This document shows, one piece after another, positions 36,101 to 48,737 of a stretch of 64,000 bases of DNA. The first letter of the stretch is position 1, and each line of letters begins with the position of its first letter. The translations under genes and the position numbers were made by a program. This stretch comes from Sitta carolinensis (lineage: Eukaryota > Chordata > Aves > Passeriformes > Sittidae): assembly GCA_032173965.1 (NCBI GenBank), contig JAVUNC010000019.1, positions 7,130,501 through 7,194,500 of the forward strand. Reading direction: 5' to 3'. The notes beneath the pieces are model-generated. The model did not search any database. It was not told where the DNA came from and saw only the letters and a list, made by a program, of their open reading frames with translations.

Positions 36101-38902
36101 GCTAGTGAACACTTGGTAAATCCCTGGCAAGACTCAGCTAAAATCATTCAGCATCCAAAACAAGGTATCTGCATCCAAACTGCCTGTTGGGAATAATCTG
36201 CAGCCTTTGTCAGCCCCCAAACCATGCACAGGCATTGTCTGGGAGAATTGTCTGCTAACCAGAGCCTGGGCTGTGCTGGCAGTTTCACTGTACAGAGACT
36301 CCCTGCCCAAATCTGCCTCCAGGCCTAGTCTTTGTATCCTTTGGGGAAGGTGTGTGTTGTGTTTTACTCCTTAACTTTTCTCCAGTGTGGCTCTTGGAGT
36401 CAAGAAAGTGGTCCGAGATGCCTTTCCCACACTTCCTGCTCTGGGAATGATGGGAAGGGGTGTTTCCATTTTACTGCCATGAGATATGATTGGCCTTATC
36501 AGTACTGTGAGAGAAGGTTGACACTGCAGTGGTATCTAAAGTGTTTTATAACACTGCCTTTCTAGGCACCCTTTACTGCAGCTTATGTCAGCCACACTGT
36601 AAAATTCTATCTGAAGTTGTTCAATCAACATAAATGTTAGAGTATGGCAATTATGTTGGTCTAGTTAAAAATCTTACAACATTGTGGCTTAGAATGCTTA
36701 CTTTTTCCAGGCATCATGGAAAAGCCATTTTTGATATAAAGTAAGCCCCTTTTACTGTCTCCAGGAAAACATATCTTGGCTAAATCATAAACTCTGACTA
36801 ATATTAATTTGACCACCCTCAATAGAAGCTTGTTCTCTTGGAAGCTGAATTCCTGGCTGTGATATCTGCAGTCAGCACCCTCCAGCTTCTCCCTGCCAGC
36901 TCATCTGCCTGTGTGCAGCTCCATGCTGCAACCCGGGGCTGGCACCTTCTCCTGTGCAGCATGGAGCACTGCAGGGCATGGAGTGGGGAGCAGGGCCAGC
37001 AGGAGCAAAAGCTGGACAAGTGGACTTAATATTATAGGAAGGAAGGAGCTGTGAGGAAGGAGAGTTAAGCAGAACCAGCATCCATACAGCTCCTTATGTC
37101 TGTTCTTTCTCATCCAACTTTGAAACAATCCTGGAACCTTCACGTTTATTTGTGGGCAAATGTCTGTATTATCTGGTGATGAAGGATGTATCCTACATCC
37201 CTCAAATTTGTTGATTGAGTTTCTACCTCATGCAACTGATCCCTATGGATGATAACGGACATCTACTACTACCAATTACTTATTAGCACATGAAGTAGAG
37301 ATCTGTACTTCAGACCTAATAGGTTTCAGGTCCATTTGGAGGTCACTAGGGTTTCATATAATATCATTTCTTTTCGATTAACTTGGGAAGCAACTTGGTA
37401 ATTCCAGTAAATGACTAGGTACTTAAAGTAAACATGTCTGGAAAATACAAATTTTTGTCCAGCTGAAAATTTTAACAATTGTCATTTTACTTAAGACAAA
37501 ACAGAAAAAAAGTTATTGTATTTTTAGAACACTATTGTATTTGTATTATTGTATTTGTAGAACATTAAAACAAATGCCCTTCTAAGTTTTCTATGTGAGT
37601 TATGTCCTCAAACAGTTAACATGACGAAAATAGGGTGAGCAAAGATTTTATGGAAAGACGACTTTGATCTCATAGATGGTGTAAGGCAGGACTTAATCCA
37701 AAATTAACATCCTATATGGGTTAATTAAAGGAAACAAATGCAAGAAAGCGTGTTCTGCTCTTGAACAGCTCATTTAGCTTGTCTTTAATGCAAATTGTCA
37801 ATCGGGTTCCTGTCATGAAAATAAACCTCATTAAAAATACACCCCTTGTTCACACACATGTAAACCAAGGAAAGAGTGTGCTCCTACCAGATGAAATTAA
37901 TGTTACTCAGCTTCAGAGTGAAATTGATGTGGGTTTCAAAATGCAGATACTCTTGTTTTTGTCTGGGTTTATGTTTTCTGAAAGATCTTTCTGTTTCCCT
38001 CACTGGACCATCAGAGTCCTTAATGAGCATGGAATGGGCTGCAAACTGATGACTGAAGGGCAGACTTGGAACAACAAGGGCTTGGAACCCTTGACATAGG
38101 AGTCCACTAGTAATTCCCTCATTACTAGTGTACTCATATTGCCGAAGGTTTTATGTCCTTAGGCTACAATTTCCTTGAGATTTTCTATAACTTTCCAATT
38201 GAGTAGAAGTTCAGATAAAATGAAGCTGAGAAAGCAAATACTATTTGAAACTGTATAAAAGTGTAAAAAATTATATGTGACTTATAAATCATAACATCAT
38301 ATTATTATTATTCTCTTGGAGCAGATTATGGAGCAGTAAAGCTAGAATTCTTTACAGAGATGAAAGTCAATATCTATCTCCATCCCTATACCAACATTAG
38401 TAGGAATTATTATCAGACATTGCTAGCTAGGAAGGAAATAAGTAGAATATTAACTAGAGCCTTTTTTCCATATTATAGTCCCATATTAAAAAACAAACAA
38501 ATATGTAGTCCTTCTTTGTATAATTACAGAATTTCCTCTGCACAGGGCAATAGAGGCAGAGATTCCTGAATGTTTGTTTGGATGAGGCCTAACAATTGCA
38601 ACATCAGGAATACCTGGAGAAGCAGTGATCTCCCCCCCCCCCCCACTGTAAGGTAAGAAACTCTACCACGACTCATTTGTATGGGAAGCAGGCATAGAAA
38701 GAATTCTAATGTTTTCATTGTATTTAAAAATATATATGTGAAGGTCACATCAAAGCTTTTATTTCATATTTATGGTCCCAAAGTCTTTATCCATTCACTC
38801 TGCATATGCTTTCCAGACCTTGGGGCAGGGCCCCTGACCAGAGAGAGAGTTAGATACAAAGTAGGTTGTTCAGCGCATTAAATTCTATTCGGTGTCTCGT
38901 AC
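36101..38902. other. Intergenic, no gene recognised
   Basis: No recognisable gene. It includes a short local duplication at 37512-37564 and a 14-C run near 38631-38644. Confidence 0.55.
37512..37564. repeat. Short tandem duplication, TTATTGTATTTxTAGAACA
   Basis: The string TTATTGTATTTTTAGAACAC is followed by an ATTGTATTTGT partial copy and then a second full copy TTATTGTATTTGTAGAACAT. This is a simple replication-slippage product with no evident function. Confidence 0.7.
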
Positions 38903-38920
38903 GGCCAGGAGGTGGCAGAG
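38903..38920 (+). promoter_or_regulatory. CTCF-like motif
   Basis: GGCCAGGAGGTGGCAGAG matches most informative positions of the CTCF consensus (GGCCA-x-x-AGGTGGCAG). It lies in a locally CpG-containing stretch (TCTCGTACGG, CACGTCCGAG) unlike the AT-rich surroundings. Binding is not shown by sequence alone. Confidence 0.4.
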
Positions 38921-41900
38921 CAAGTCTGATTTACCACGTCCGAGTGGCAGGCTTTAGGTGCTGTGGAGAGATGGTGAGTTCCTGCCGTTCTCCCATTTGC
39001 ACCGTTTAGTGGCAACGGCCTGCACACCACTCACAGCATTTGCAAGGCTATAAAGAGGCTTCCAGCAAGCTTGCCGAGCTCTCTAGGAAATGATGACTGG
39101 TATTAATTTTCTTTTTTTTCCCCCTTTCTCTTTTTTAATTATAATTTTGCACTGCTGACTCAACTGTGCTGTTCACTGGCAGTTTGGCCAACACATCCTT
39201 TCAGAGGCAAGAATGAGTCTTCCTGTGCGCACGTCCCTGCAAGCAAATGACACTGACCCTGCCCACAACAGCACATAGTGACACAAGCACATCGTTCAAG
39301 TAAGGGCTGACAAATAATGACACAGAAATATATGATACACAATTCTGCTATAATACAGCAGAACTGTTAATACAGCTGCCTCTCCTTTCTCTTCTTGTTA
39401 CTCCTTCACATGGTAAGTGGCCCATGTGGTAAGCAGAGAGAAATCATTTGAGAAGGCAGAGCAGATGAACAGAAGAAAAAGAAAATAGAGAATGAGAAAC
39501 TGGGCAATAGCAACTGGGGTACTTTTTGTATCAACTTCATCTGCAGTCAGCACTGGGTTGGGTCAGCAGATGATGGGGGTTGCTGAGGGAAAAAAAATAG
39601 ACGTTACAGCAAAGTGATGCCAAGAATTTGGTAATCTAAACTGTATCTGCTTGTAAATTACTCTATTAAAAAAACAACAGGCTTCAGCAAAACCTGTCTT
39701 TTTCTTAAAAGCTTCTGGTGCTGGTTAGTAACAAACCCTCAAAGTTTATTAACAGAAAACCACCCCAAAATCTTCGTGTGTTAGGTTTAATTGGTCGCAG
39801 CAGCCCCAGGATAGATACTGACACCTTCACAAAAGAAGGCATTTACTCTTTAGCTCTCATGCAGATTTTTGTCTGTATGTTTCCCTGGGGCAGCTGTGAG
39901 AGGGGAGATAGAAGAAGGGCAAGAAGAGAAGGTAGTAATCATTTTCTTAGTGTTTGATCACCTTTGAGAAGACACAGGACCAGTTTTGGTCTTGCTATTT
40001 TAAGGGACTCAAAAACCTGATAGATGGCAATAGAAACAGAGAGAAGAAGCTTCTTCAGTTAGGACTGCAAGAGAAATAGATGATGCAGAGGTTTTTGTGC
40101 ACAGGGTTGGACACAAAGTCAAGAAAACAATGCATGAGGGAGACAGGCAGTGAGGAGAGGTGAACAGAGGGTCCTTTGCACTGAAAGTACTGGAGTTATT
40201 ATACTCTAAATTCTGCATTTATTGTCTGCTGGCTTCAAAGCAGCAATGTACGATAGAATCTGACCCTAAATGGATGTAGTTGTCAGAATCAACAATAGGA
40301 AGCACAGATAGAAAGAGATTTGATATCTTCTCTACAATCCTGCCTCTGGTAATAGTTACTGCTAGAACTCAGAACTCCCTCAGAAGGGGGAGGGAAACCA
40401 TATTTCTTCCAATAGCTCTGCTAACAGCTCTGTTGTTTTTTTAAATTCTAAGAAAGGACCAGCTATAAATCTAGGAAGAAATCACACAAACCTCTCCAGC
40501 ACTGCTATTCTCCAGGGGTTTTCCCCAACCTTCTAACTGTTTTAGCCAAGTACAGAAAAGATCTATGCCCTGAACACTAATGCAGACAGTGCCCCCAGAC
40601 AGAGAGGCTCAGATTGGGACAGAACTGCCTGGGTAAGAGAAAAGGTCACCTACCATGGCCTATGTGGCCCCTGACTGCTCTGCTAATACCAGATGCAGAG
40701 ATGACATCTGGAAGGACAGCTTATGGCCACAAGCAACTGAAATGAGAGCAATTAGCACAAGCAGACAGACTGAATGTGGAGATCCTTGTAACTTCCAGTT
40801 TCTCCTCTCCAGGCTGGAGTTGAACAGGCATCTACTACTGAAAAGCTACATATCCTGTGGTTCCTTCTCTGAGTTCTGTAAACAGCTCTGTGCATGTTAC
40901 TGCAAGTCCTTTCATATCAAACCTGGGCTGTGGCTGCCATGTGTTTCTTTAAGCATCCAGGTCCAAATTTCACATCTAAAACAATGATGTTTGGATAGGA
41001 AATGCTATTTTAATCCTCCTCTTTTTTGAGTTGCCCTGGCCATCAGCTTGGAATAGCTGAAATATTTAAAAACTCCACCAAGCACTGTGCTGACAAAATG
41101 ACGATTTGTATGTGCTCTGTACTTCTGGCTAATCTCAGCACAGAGTTCAGATGCTGAATGAATCTTCTTTTCTTTCATCATTCAGTGTATTAACTCGAGG
41201 TCATGCTCCACTGACACTTGCAAACAGCACCCGCCTCTGTCAGTCACAGCCACGCACAGAAGGAGCCTGAAAGGAATTAACTCCATCTAATAAATATCCC
41301 TGGCTTGCACACAGCCCCTCAGGATGGGAGTGATAGCAAACTGGGACTGATGGCAAACTCTTGGAGGAGAAGTAGGGTTTAGCCCTAGAAATGGAAATGC
41401 TCCCATTTGCAATGGTATCATAAATACATAATGTCACAGATATTTCACTTAGGGCTTGTTTTCAGACATTTACAAAATCCAGTATTTGTGCTAAAGCCAG
41501 CTGCCTTTGTTTTCTGTGGTTACAGTTAAAAGACACCAAATGACACTTTGCAGCCCTGTGATCCAAAGCACAGTGCCCTGAATCACTCCAGGAGAAAGAA
41601 GCAGTGACAGGATTTAGTTCAAAGCTCTAAGAAAATTGAGAGAGCAGACCAATAATACCAGCAGTTAAAGAACTTTATTTCTTAAAGGAAAATTAATTCA
41701 GCAGCAATAAATAAAGGCGCTGCTTACCAGAAAAACCTCATACTGACGATGTGCAACATCACATAAATGTGAAGTTAGGAGATGTGAGAACATCTGTGCA
41801 ACTGTTATCTAAAGGCAGATCAATTCTTCTCCTTTCCTCTTTTTTTTCCTTTCCATTTCATTCCAGAAGCTTCAGGAGACTTCTTCCTCTGATGCCAAAC

Positions 41901-43466
41901 TAACTATTTTGGGAGTGGAAGCAATCATTTATATTCTCATTGCAGAATCACCAGGCACTTTACTGAAAGTTTGATAAGGCCTTACTGTGTAAGTGCTGTA
42001 GGAAAAAAAGAGTTTGTATTATGTGCTCCAACAAGGAACTGAGGCTGTGGGAAGAGCTACTGAAGATCTCCATAGGCAAAAGTTCAACCTAGGATAGGAA
42101 TTCAGTGCTTCTACCTTTTGTACTCTTCTCTCTGAATAATGCTTTCTCACTAATGAGAAAATCTGTCCAGGGCAAAAAGGTTAGGAGTATTCCATCCCAA
42201 AAAAGGACATTTGGATGCTCTGGTTTGTTTTGCCTCCCTTTATGACCACAACATGTTTACTAGGGTGGTTGGAAGGAAATGACCAACTCTTCTGTGTTAT
42301 TAATATTACTTATTTGTCGATATGACTATCAAGAATTGTCTTAGAAAAATATTAAAGCTGAGTCATATACCAATAAAACCCGACAAAGTCACTGGCAGCT
42401 GCAATAGTGAATTTAGCTTACTTTTGCTGTGCCTCAGTGGTGTGGCATATGGTTCTATGGTGATTTCATTTCATTTCAGTGTTTCTTTTTGACATATGAT
42501 GAAGTCTAATAACATCTCAAATAGAGTTACAGGAAGAGCAAAGGCAACTCTTTTTATTATAAGCAAGGAACTCTGTGCATCTTCCTGCCACATGTAAAGG
42601 TACCTATGACTCTTGCTAGAGAAGGGAACAGCTGTTCTAAAGATCTAAATTTGATCTGTGCAAAGACCTCTGCATCTCTAATGTGCACAGGCAAGCAAGC
42701 AGTGATTGAAGCAGAGGATGTGTATAGATCTCCTCTTGACACTGTTTGATCAAAAGTTTGGGGTGTGAAAAACACTGGTGATGCCGCAATTCTCCTATTT
42801 ATTCAGCAAGATATACAGCCTATGATTGATAACTCAGATTCCAAAGTGAAAAGTGACATATTAAGCAGGTGATAGGATATTTATCAACTGAAATCACGAG
42901 TTAAAAGATTATCTTTTTCTTTTGAGAAAATATGCCAATTTTTGAGGCTACAGACAGCAAAAAGAATGGTCATTTTTAGCAGCCAGAATGCAAGCTGTTA
43001 AATGGCGCAGTATTTCTATAGAGCCTGGAAAATGGAGATGTTGATTGTTTTGGTAAGAGCAAAATACTGACTCTGACTATGATTAAGTTGCTATTGCTCA
43101 GCTGGGGTGTTGTTCACAGTAATCTGGGTCTTGCTCATGCTGACTCACATCTCCTGCGTTCGCAGTAGGGATTTCTGTTTCTTACCATTCCTGCCTCCAA
43201 GGTACTGAGCCTCCTGTATCTTGATGAGTGTGGGAGGTCTGGGATCAAACATCAGGGAGCAGAAGTCACTGCTAGAGTTTCCTGATGTGAAGATGTCAGA
43301 CAATAACCAGGTCTTGGGATCCAGCATGATCCCCTCTTGAGGGGAGGGCAATGGGAGGAAGCCAGAATGTGAGTCAGAAAAGTTCAGCTTTGTACTTATA
43401 AAAGGATAGCCTTTTCAGTTAGTTTTGTAATTTTATTTAACTGCTCTGCATCCTGTTTTATATAAT
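38921..43466. other. Intergenic, no gene recognised
   Basis: No recognisable exon, RNA gene or repeat family. A TATA-like CTATAAAG occurs near 39048 but no coding sequence follows it. Confidence 0.55.
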
Positions 43467-44140
43467 CATAGGGAACCAACCAGGCTGTGACCATCAAGGA
43501 TGGCAGAAACGGAACACCTGTGGAAGTGACATAAGCAGGTTTTCACAAGATAGTGTGGTGTTGTGACTCCACAATCTACATGGGCAGCATTTCCAATGTT
43601 TAGCTCTCCTTTCAGTGGAAGAATTCTTCCTGATATCCAAGGGGAACCTCTCTTGATACAGCTTGAGGCCATTTCCACTGTTGCCTGGGCGAAGAGGCTG
43701 ATACCCCCCTGGCTACAACCTCCCTTCAGGTGGTTGTACAGAGTGATAAGGTAATTCCTTTTTTCCAGGTTAAACACCCCCAGCTCCCTCAGCTGCTCCT
43801 CATTAGACTTATGCCCCAGACCCTTCCCCAGCTCCACTGCCATTCTCTGGAGTCTCTCCAGAATCTCAATGTCTTTCTTGTAGTGAGGGGCCCAGAACTC
43901 AACAGAGGATTTGAGGCATAGTCTCACCAGTGCCAAGTACAGGGGAATAACACTGCCCTGGTCCTGCTGCCCACACTACTCTCGAGACAGGCCAGGATGC
44001 CATTGGCTTTCTTGGCCACCTGGGCACACTCTGGCTCATGTTCAGCACTGCCAACCAGCATCCCCAGGTCCTTTTCTGTTGGGCAACTTTCCGGACACTC
44101 TGCCCCCAGCCTGTCCCGCTAAATGGGGTTGTTGTGACTG
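43467..44140 (-). mobile_element. CR1 LINE fragment (end of ORF2)
   Basis: Read on minus, the sequence shows the conserved CR1 ORF2 C-terminal signature: a block like FWAPHYKKDIEILERLQR, then EEQLRELGVFNLEKRN and LKGGCSQGGISLF. Upstream on minus it continues into the part encoding the TC-rich 'lasting leader' region seen in avian CR1. A frame of 156 codons (43466-43936) is open but loses CR1 similarity after about residue 85, so it is a decayed remnant. Its 3' end lacks the usual ATTCTATGA repeats. It is a truncated, inactive copy. Confidence 0.85.
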
Positions 44141-47100
44141 AAATACTGAAGTATGACAGTGAAGCCAGACAAAGAGACATCAGTTTGCAGGAGATGAAAG
44201 AAAATATGCAACAGCAGAGCACAGAGGATTAAACAAGTCATTAAGAGTATGTAAGAGTGACGTGCCTGGGGTGATGGGTTTTTCTACCACTCTGCATGCC
44301 TCTTACTGCAACTGAACAACATTGGCCCTGAGTTACAAAATTTCATAGGATGCGTAAAATTCTAATCCTGAGTCCTGTGGCCTCATTACGGTCTCTGTTC
44401 AAAGGGCCCCATCTGCACCTCATCAAAGTCCTCATCAATTTCTGGATAGGTTTGGGATAGATGACTAGATTATTGCTCTCATTTATCCATGTATACTATC
44501 AGTAGTTACCTACTTGTTCTTTTAATTAGGCTAAAATTTGCCAAAGCATATGAAAAATTGCTTATCCCACTGAAAACAGAATTATCTGCTGAGAGCTCAC
44601 AGCCCATTCTTCAACTTTTGCATAAATATTTTTATTGTATATTTTTATGTTCTACATTAAAAGCATTTCACTGGGGACATGTGCTGGTTGTGAGCACTGT
44701 ACTTCCCACAAGCACCTGCTTCTTGAGCAGGCTAAATGTGGAAACATATTGTAATGGCTGAGCTGTGCAGACAGTTTATTCTCTGTTCTGCAGCAGTATG
44801 GGTAAAGCAGGAGACTTGTATCTGTCTGAGTCAACCCAGAGGGAAACCTGACCAAGAGGCTTTAGCTTTGAACTGAATTCAGTTGGGTGTTACAGAGAGA
44901 CTCATTTGTTTTAGCTTCTAAAAAGTGTGACTGAATTTAGCCTTGAAAGAGCCCACTGGGATGAAAAATAAAAGGATTTATATTGGAAAATGTCAAAATC
45001 AAAACTAGCAATTTCCTCCCCACTATTTTATCTTTTTTTTTTTTCCCTTTTTGCCATGATTGTCCCAAATGCATTCAGACTTCCCTGATGACCTGGGTTA
45101 TACCATGCCATTGCATTCTTCTGTAAATCAGCTCCTCATCCCAGGTTTGTGGCTTGGCTATTGAGGATGGCCCTAGAGCAGTGCAGCACGGGCTGGAGGG
45201 AGGGGAGTCATGGAGATCCTGACCCAGCAGCAGTGCCCCTGCCTGTGTGACACTGCGACCCTGCAGGCAAAGGAAAGAAAGTCAAACCCTGGTAACAGTG
45301 GGATAAAACTGCTTAGAAACCCTCAGCTATGGGCTCTCTTTGACCTGCTGCTCCAGCAAGCAGGCTTGTCTAATTAATTAGGAAAAAAGAGGTGAATTAA
45401 TTGGACTTAAATTCTTGGATAATGAAATTCACCTAAACTTCCAAATGCTTGTGCAACAGCTCTCCTTCTCCACATGATAAACAAAGAAATGCCATATTCT
45501 CCAATTCTAAAATCCTTGCAGAGTTCCAGTCGTGTTTATCCTGACAGAGCCCACGTTGTCAGCATGCTTAGGTTTTGCTGCCATTAATCCTTTCAAAGCC
45601 CAGCAAAAAGGCTTTGCATATTTGAAGTCCATCTCTTTGAAAGCTGCCTCAGCCAGAGGCTGTGTGTGTTTGCCGGCTGATCGAAGATCCACCGAGGCAG
45701 TCATTGATCGACCCAGCAGCTCCCCTTCTCAGGATACTCTCAGTGGAGAAACGTTTCTGAGAGGGACAAGGCTTGAAAAAGCCTTGGTACAAGCAGTGCA
45801 AAAGGAGGCTAAATTCCCTTTCTTTTCAACACACACTTATTTATTCCCTCACTTCACTTTGGATTTTACTGATGTTATCATATCAAATACAGGCATAACC
45901 TAGAATATGCTGCAGGGAAACAGCTCCACTAGAAACAAGTGGGTTTCCATCTGGGATCTTGCAGAAGTAGTTTCTTTTCCTCACTTCTTTTGAACTAGCT
46001 AATTAAACACACTGACCACTCATGCCACAGATATTTTTTACACTTACTCATCTTAGAAGGAATTTTTTATAAACAAAGCTAAAGCAAAACTTCTGTGAAT
46101 TGAAGGAAGGATCCATTTGCAAAGTCAAAGAGAAGGATATAAGAGCAATATTAAGTGCTTTTATGTAAAATAATACCTGAGCGTTATTTTTGTGAACTGT
46201 GGTTATTTGAATTGATATTGGAAACTGTGGTGAGATTCTCCTCTGGGCCAAATGTATAGTCAGTATCACATGCCCAGCAGAGCCTTTGAGAGACACTGTG
46301 CAGGCTGATACTTCTTTCTCCACAGAGATGGTGTGGGATAGCCTCACACTGTTCCTTTTGTCCAGTTCCCATCTCTTCTCACAGCAAAATTCTTCCTTGA
46401 AGGGGGAAAGTTCATTCTTAGTGGTCTGTGGAGTGACAGCAAATTTTAGTTGTGATATTCTGCACAAACAATATCTTGAATGGATTGAAACCCACCACTT
46501 CACATATTGCTCAATTTATCACAACTGTAAGACTATAACAAAGACATGAGATCATGACCCATGTAGCTCTGTGTTCATTACCCACATAGCCTTGGGGCAG
46601 ATTCTTTCATCTGCCAGATTTGGCATCTTTCACTGTTAGATTGTTCTTTGGTTGGGATGGAGGCCAGAATTGCTTTAGTTCTGATGTTGTATCTTCACAG
46701 AAAAATGTATGTTGAATTCTGAATGAAAAAAAAAGAACAGGAAAAAGGCATAGGTGTTTTAATGGCTGCATCATACTCCCAAACAGCAACAGATATCACA
46801 AAACTACAGAAAATCAGGATGGACATTCTTATCAAAAGCAAAATTGACCAATTAAGTCACCAAGAGCATTTTTTTGAAAGTGCTCACACCAAGTGAGTGT
46901 TGCCCATCTGAGCTCACTATTTGTGACAGCTCTGCTGTGGCATCTGGGTGTGGCTTTGGCAATAACCTCTAGAAAATACAATGCTTGGGCACTTCAGAGA
47001 GCAGCACTGTACAGGGGCACTGTGGCAGAACAGAAACATTTGGGAAATGCTCCCATCACTACCCTTGGTTTCACATCTCTGAAGAGTCCTTCTGTAGTAC

Positions 47101-47924
47101 GTGAGCTGAAAACATACTTCAAACATACATCAGCACCTTTCCATTCATTAAGGTATTTATGTAGAGGTAGGATCTGCTCTTGAGTCTACCTTGAGGGTGT
47201 AATTGTGTGTTGCTAATGTAATGGCTAGAGCTGGTGATCCAAATGGCAGCATATGAAAGGTCAATGTGCAGAATGCAAGGTTGTGCAGAGCAATTGGAGG
47301 AAGAATGGAGTCTGATTTAACAGAGGAAGAAGGAAGAGGGAGGGCAAGGGCAGTGAATGAGAGAGTGATAAGATGACTTCTAAAAATGGGCCCTGCAGAG
47401 GTGAAAACAAAAGCATTAACTCCGTCAGTTATATCCAATGATTGTCTTCCAAGGAAAGATTATAGATAATGGAAGAAAGACAAAACCCAGGAACCAAGTT
47501 GGCCATTTAAATGATGTGCATGCAGATTTCAGAGGAGCTGTTTCCACATATATAAGCATCATCATCATTGTATACATTATATGTCCTCATGGATGCCCTT
47601 AAAACATCATAGGCAATGGTATGCCTTAAAAGGCAAGTCACAGTCTAATATTCTGCTCTTATGTACCCTACTGAATGCCCAAAAGGGGTTTCTACCAAGA
47701 ATCTGTATGGCACAAATGCAAGCAAGGCTTAATGCCTACATTTGTGTCATGTTTGCCACCATACTTTGCATTTTCTCGTGTGCCATTTGACAAATACATG
47801 TGAATCTCAATTATCCTGACAATCAGAAAATGTCAGAACCCAGTGCAGCATTATTACAGGGACTTATTTATTTCCCGCATATTAAAAATAGTATCATAAC
47901 TTAAACAAAAAAAATTAGGCTAAT
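44141..47924. other. Intergenic, no gene recognised
   Basis: No recognisable gene. Frames of up to 151 codons (46048-46503, minus) have no family signature. A T run lies at 45032-45044. Confidence 0.55.
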
Positions 47925-48737
47925 CACATGGACCCATGAGAAACATATGAGACTTAACAAGTCCAAGTACAAGATGCTGCACCTTAGATTAGGGGCAATC
48001 TCAGACATGAGAACAGACAGAAGAAATCTTTGAGAGCAGACTGCAGAGAAGGACTTGGGGGCTGTTGTCGATGAAAAGCTGAACGTGAGTCAGCAGTGGA
48101 ATCTCCCAATCCAGAAAGCCAAACTCATCCTGGAAGGTGATTCTGCTCATGTGACCCCTCTGGGAGTGCTCTGTCAAGGCCTGGGGTCCTCAACACAAGA
48201 TGTGAACCTGCAGGATTGGGTCCAGAGGAGGGCCAGGAAGATGGGGAAGGTTGGATCACTTCTCTTATGAGGACAGGCTGAGAAACTTGATGTTATTCTG
48301 TCTGAAAAAGACCAGGCTCCAGGGAAGCCTCACTGTGGCCTTTCCCTGATTAAAGGGAACTTTTAAAAAAGTGACTGAGAAACTTTTATGGGCAGATAAT
48401 GATAGGACAAGGAGGAACAGTTTTAAACTAAAAGAAGAGAGATTTAGATTAGATGTTAGGAAGAAATTGTTTATTGTGAGCATGGTGAGATACTGGTTCA
48501 GATTTCTTAGATGGATGCCAATCCCTAGAAGTGTTAAAGGGCAGGTTGAATGGGACTTGTAGCAACCTGGTCTAGTGGTTTGCATCCCTGCTTATGGCAG
48601 GGAAGTTGGAACTGTTGGCACAAGTCTAGTGAGGAGCAGCTGGGGGAGCTGGGGGTGTTTAGCCTGGAAAAAAGGAGTTACCTTATCTCTTTAAGGTTTT
48701 TTCCAACCCAGGCTATTCTATGACTCTATGATTAATT
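47925..48737 (+). mobile_element. CR1 LINE, 3' part, chimeric
   Basis: On + the order follows avian CR1: AACAAGTCCAAGTACAAGAT, GGACTTGGGGGCTGTTGTCG, GGTCCAGAGGAGGGCCAGGA, then TTAGATTAGATGTTAGGAAG, GCAACCTGGTCTAGTGG and the ATTCTATGACTCTATG tail at 48715-48730. It is 5'-truncated and carries indels. At 48622-48686 a piece from further upstream in the CR1 ORF (the GAGGAGCAGCTGGGGGAGCT block) is spliced into the 3' UTR, giving a scrambled order. The inserted block closely matches 43743-43812 of the minus-strand CR1 in this window. Confidence 0.9.

Noticed and set aside
43466..43936. 156-codon minus frame as a host gene
   Set aside because: The N-terminal half is CR1 ORF2; it is a decayed transposon remnant.
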